From positions 124,001 through 188,000 of the forward strand of contig NZ_FUYV01000006.1 in the NCBI RefSeq assembly GCF_900168165.1: a stretch of 64,000 nt of DNA, in the 5' to 3' direction. The stretch is from Alkalitalea saponilacus (GTDB lineage: Bacteria > Bacteroidota > Bacteroidia > Bacteroidales > Marinilabiliaceae). Below are positions 61,145 to 64,000 of the stretch, piece after piece; position 1 is the stretch's first letter, and each line of letters starts with the position of its first letter. Made by a program: the position numbers and the translations under genes. Under the pieces are notes generated by a model. That model worked only from the letters and a program-made list of their open reading frames with translations. It searched no databases and was not told where the DNA came from.

Positions 61145-61256
61145 GTGTCTATAATGTGTTTTACAATGGCCACATGGAACTCGTTCCGAAGCCTCGGGAC
61201 TCGTTTCATTTGGGTTGGTTTTTAGAATTATTTATAAATGGGTTAAACATTATGAT

Positions 61257-62864
61257 TTATGGTTTTATAGACTTTCCTTTATTTTCATTAATATATGTTT
61301 CAGCCTTAAATTGAATATAGGATACAGTAGAAGATTTTATTTTTACGCTTTTTTCGTTTATTTTGAAAGCCAATCTTAACGCATCTGTTTCATTATTTTT
61401 TTCTTTATAAATTTCGAACTGTTTATAAAGAGGTATAAATCTACATGGTATCATAAATGATGCGTGTTCATACATTTCGATTGATTTTTGATAATCCCCA
61501 GTCTGATAACAGTTTTCTGCTAATAATATTTGTAAATCATAATCATTAAACATTCTCTTACACTCCTCCAAGATCTCTATGCTTCGATCAAATTCTTCTG
61601 CAACATGAAGTTCGGCTCCAAAATTATACAAGAAAAGAGGGTTCTTTTTTAGCATGGTGCTATATAAACGTTCATATTCAGGCAGCATTTCCAGAGTATT
61701 GCCCTGTAACGAATTAATTGCAATTGTTTTCCATTTCATTTCTAAACGTAACTGTTGATAGACATATAACAGGGTAAAAAGACATCCGATAAAGAAGACA
61801 CTTCTGGAAAGAATTGAAATTGGAGTATTTCTTATTTTGAATTCTTTACTTGGTATCAAGAAAGAAATATAGAACCCTATTAATAACCAAACAGGAATAT
61901 AATGTAACGGATAAGAAAAGAATGCAAAAACTATAAAAGTCAATAAACCACTCAAAACAAGTCTTTTATTTCTACCCCCTAATTTTACTGTTTTCCAAAT
62001 GAAGAAAAATAGAAACGAAAAAACAATAATTAAACCGACCAATCCGTATTCAACTGCAACTTTAAGAAACTCATTGAATGGATGTTTGACATTATCAGCT
62101 AGTAGTTCAAATTTTGAATTTGGGTTATTTCTAAAATACTCAGCTTGATAATCCATGTATATTGCCTGAAACGTACCATAGCCATGGCCAAAAACAGGCT
62201 TGTCCTTTATCATTTCTGATGAGACTTTCCAAATCAAAAGGCGGCCATTTGCTGAATCCTTTTTTTGATGATAAAGAGTAAAGAATCCTATCGCAAGGCA
62301 TATCAGAATCAAGCCTGATAATAGCTTGTGATAGTGGAGTTTTCTGAATTTACTCAACACAATATTATTAAATGCTACGAAAATGCCAGAAGAGATTACT
62401 ATTGCTATAATACCCGTACGTGAACCGGATAAGATTACGGCAACTGAAATTATCGCTAAAATAGTACTCGCTAAATTTTTTTCAATCCCTTTGGCCTTTG
62501 AAAATAAATATAACCCAATTGGAAAGCCAAGTGACAACACGGCTGCAAACCCTGCAGGATTATCAAAACTGCCAGTAATTGGAAAACTTATATGATTGGA
62601 CGGTAGCCAGCCTAATAGCTGAACGAGGCCATAACATGCCTGTAGAAAACAGATGAGACTTACCCCCCAAAATATTCCCATGCTTTTGATACTACCAAAA
62701 TTTATGGATTTCCGAGAGACAGCAACGGATCCGGTCAAAAATAACAAACAAATAGTGACAAAATAAAACTTTGGTGAATTTGTTTCATTTATAAATTTCT
62801 CGGAGGTGAGAAATACACTTCCGAGAAAAATGACACTAAACACAATCAAACCTTTTAGTTGCAT
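61257..62864 (-). CDS. O-antigen ligase family (Wzy_C) membrane protein with C-terminal TPR-like region
   Basis: The 535-residue inner-membrane protein has about ten or more hydrophobic helices. It shows the motifs of Bacteroidota O-antigen-ligase-type proteins: ISFPITGSFDNPAGFAAVLS, VILSGSRTGIIAI, ANGRLLIWKVSSEMIKDKPV, GHGYGTFQAIYMDYQAEYF and NVKHPFNEFLKVAVEYGLVG. The soluble C-terminus (from ~390) is TPR-like and ends with AFKINEKSVKIKSSTVSY. Family members polymerise or ligate lipid-linked glycans, or act in glycoprotein glycan transfer. No polysaccharide gene cluster surrounds it, so the glycan is unknown. It sits between the transglutaminase gene and an unknown lipoprotein gene with ~110-bp gaps. 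Confidence 0.9.
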   Translation of the reverse strand: MQLKGLIVFSVIFLGSVFLTSEKFINETNSPKFYFVTICLLFLTGSVAVSRKSINFGSIKSMGIFWGVSLICFLQACYGLVQLLGWLPSNHISFPITGSFDNPAGFAAVLSLGFPIGLYLFSKAKGIEKNLASTILAIISVAVILSGSRTGIIAIVISSGIFVAFNNIVLSKFRKLHYHKLLSGLILICLAIGFFTLYHQKKDSANGRLLIWKVSSEMIKDKPVFGHGYGTFQAIYMDYQAEYFRNNPNSKFELLADNVKHPFNEFLKVAVEYGLVGLIIVFSFLFFFIWKTVKLGGRNKRLVLSGLLTFIVFAFFSYPLHYIPVWLLIGFYISFLIPSKEFKIRNTPISILSRSVFFIGCLFTLLYVYQQLRLEMKWKTIAINSLQGNTLEMLPEYERLYSTMLKKNPLFLYNFGAELHVAEEFDRSIEILEECKRMFNDYDLQILLAENCYQTGDYQKSIEMYEHASFMIPCRFIPLYKQFEIYKEKNNETDALRLAFKINEKSVKIKSSTVSYIQFKAETYINENKGKSIKP

Positions 62865-62973
62865 CCTTTGATATAAACAATGAAATTAATACTATTTTCA
62901 ATTGAAGAGGAAAAGAAGGCTCCGTTACTTTATGCAAATCGGAAGGACGATAAGGATTTTTATTTCAATGAAA

Positions 62974-63714
62974 TTAAAAATCCACCCCTGCATTTAAGCA
63001 AAGAAGCTTCCAGAAAATAACAGACAAAATTCTTCTAATTTCGGGTCTTTCTATTTCTTCTCTTGCATTATTTATAATAAAGGCTGACAAAGGATAAAAA
63101 TATACACCACCTGCGTGACCGATATAATCAACCATATATTCAGTTGTTTTTGAATCAATCTGCTTTAGATCTTGAACAAAACTTATACCTTCAAATAGTT
63201 GTATACCTGACAATATATGCTGTACACCATCATTGTTAATTATAATAATGTGTGGGAATGGGGTATTGCCTATATAAGCTTCACTATAATTATCTGGAAA
63301 AATGCTAGCTACTAATTCTTTATTAGATGACAGTGAATCCTGCGAAACAATTGAAATCCTCTGCTTTGTTATCACTTCGGGGTAGAAATAATAATAATGC
63401 TGCATATCTCGAATCTTCAGTAGCATATTAACTTCTTCTAACCTTTCAATATCTTGTTTCAAATCTACCGCAATATGAGCTAACAAATGGATATCTTCCT
63501 TCTGATATGCAGTGAACAAATCGTTTAGAAACAAGTTGAATAATTGAGGCTCATTATCAAGGGCATAAGTTTTTCTTAATACATCAACAAAATACTGATG
63601 CTGCTTTTTTGATAATTCGCTTGCCGTTTTGTTTTTTATTACCAAGCACTCCGTTTGAGTTTTACAAGAGCTTAATATCAAAAATAAGAACGTGGATACA
63701 ATAATTGGTTTCAT
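62974..63714 (-). CDS. lipoprotein of unknown function
   Basis: The lipobox FLFLILSSCKTQ marks a 246-residue lipoprotein. The N-terminal half looks helical (SELSKKQHQYFVDVLRK, DLKQDIERLEEVNMLLKIRD). The C-terminal half has beta strands (PFPHIIIINNDGVQHILSG, TEYMVDYIGHAGGVYFYPLS). I do not recognise the family. It is the first visible gene of the minus-strand run leading to the O-antigen-ligase-type protein and transglutaminase, so a role in the same envelope process is possible. Confidence 0.7.
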   Translation of the reverse strand: MKPIIVSTFLFLILSSCKTQTECLVIKNKTASELSKKQHQYFVDVLRKTYALDNEPQLFNLFLNDLFTAYQKEDIHLLAHIAVDLKQDIERLEEVNMLLKIRDMQHYYYFYPEVITKQRISIVSQDSLSSNKELVASIFPDNYSEAYIGNTPFPHIIIINNDGVQHILSGIQLFEGISFVQDLKQIDSKTTEYMVDYIGHAGGVYFYPLSAFIINNAREEIERPEIRRILSVIFWKLLCLNAGVDF

Positions 63715-64000
63715 ATTTGATTTTTATAAAAATTTATGTTTGGATACAAATTCAAGTCATCAAGGAAATATTACTAAAAATATTAGCAGCTATTTAGTAA
63801 CACTAAAAAGATACCTTTGATCTATCCGAAATAGTGCCTACTTAAAATAACGTGAGTTCGATGTAAGCGACTTTTGCAATTGCTTACCTATCAACAATTT
63901 CTATGTTTAGCGATATTTTTTTTGGTAAAAAACTATAGGCAACAAGTGCTGAAACCCTAATAGCTAGAAAATTATTAAAGCTCCGATGCCGAGAATGTTC

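Overview
The window reads as chromosomal DNA of a member of the Bacteroidota, most likely a marine or sediment Bacteroidia of the Marinilabiliales type (the order is inference). Signs are type IX secretion (T9SS) sorting domains of both type A and type B, PorP/SprF outer-membrane proteins, a hybrid two-component system, many lipoproteins, glycoside hydrolases, AT-rich spacers and -7 boxes of the TAnnTTTG type. An oxygen-dependent HemF implies the cell meets oxygen. I see no rRNA, tRNA, transposase, integrase or CRISPR array.

Layout. 1-8230: two related T9SS-exported beta-helix proteins (the first cut by the window edge), an outer-membrane barrel and an Lrp/AsnC regulator. 8330-10059: a 5'-nucleotidase split into two lipoproteins. 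10263-20404: a hybrid sensor/AraC regulator, then a run of three exported Gfo/Idh/MocA oxidoreductases, a TIM-barrel sugar isomerase/lyase-like lipoprotein and an ApbE-like protein, probably an oxidative sugar or glycoside route outside the cytoplasm. 20724-29343 (minus): two adhesin + PorP/SprF pairs. 29807-38465: ThrA, a GIN-domain lipoprotein, a PagL-like barrel, arginine decarboxylase, a GH5-like lipoprotein and an unknown lipoprotein. 39110-47896: GH2 + GH105 lipoproteins, a DEAD-box helicase, an exported protein with repeated Trp-Met motifs, an SDR enzyme and a T9SS-exported GH5 cellulase. 47929-51442: redoxin, HemF-HemH and pirin. 51564-56252: a 4.3-kb block lying between two 188-bp copies of the end of an M13 peptidase gene. 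56074-63714 (minus): the M13 peptidase, a lectin-interrupted transglutaminase lipoprotein, an O-antigen-ligase-type protein and an unknown lipoprotein.

The least explained part is the 51.5-56.3 kb block. It holds two tandem cassettes, each a short exported Gly-rich/four-Cys peptide (NVEALA-like) followed by a six-bladed propeller lipoprotein. The cassettes share a nearly identical ~100-bp upstream region and each has a hairpin between its two genes. In the second cassette the peptide gene has lost its ATG and one base.

A second unexplained layer is a set of degenerate 7-bp tandem repeats at 3' ends of genes (around 21.9, 33.3-33.6, 34.8 and 50.7 kb), several laid out as G-rich and C-rich arrays facing each other.
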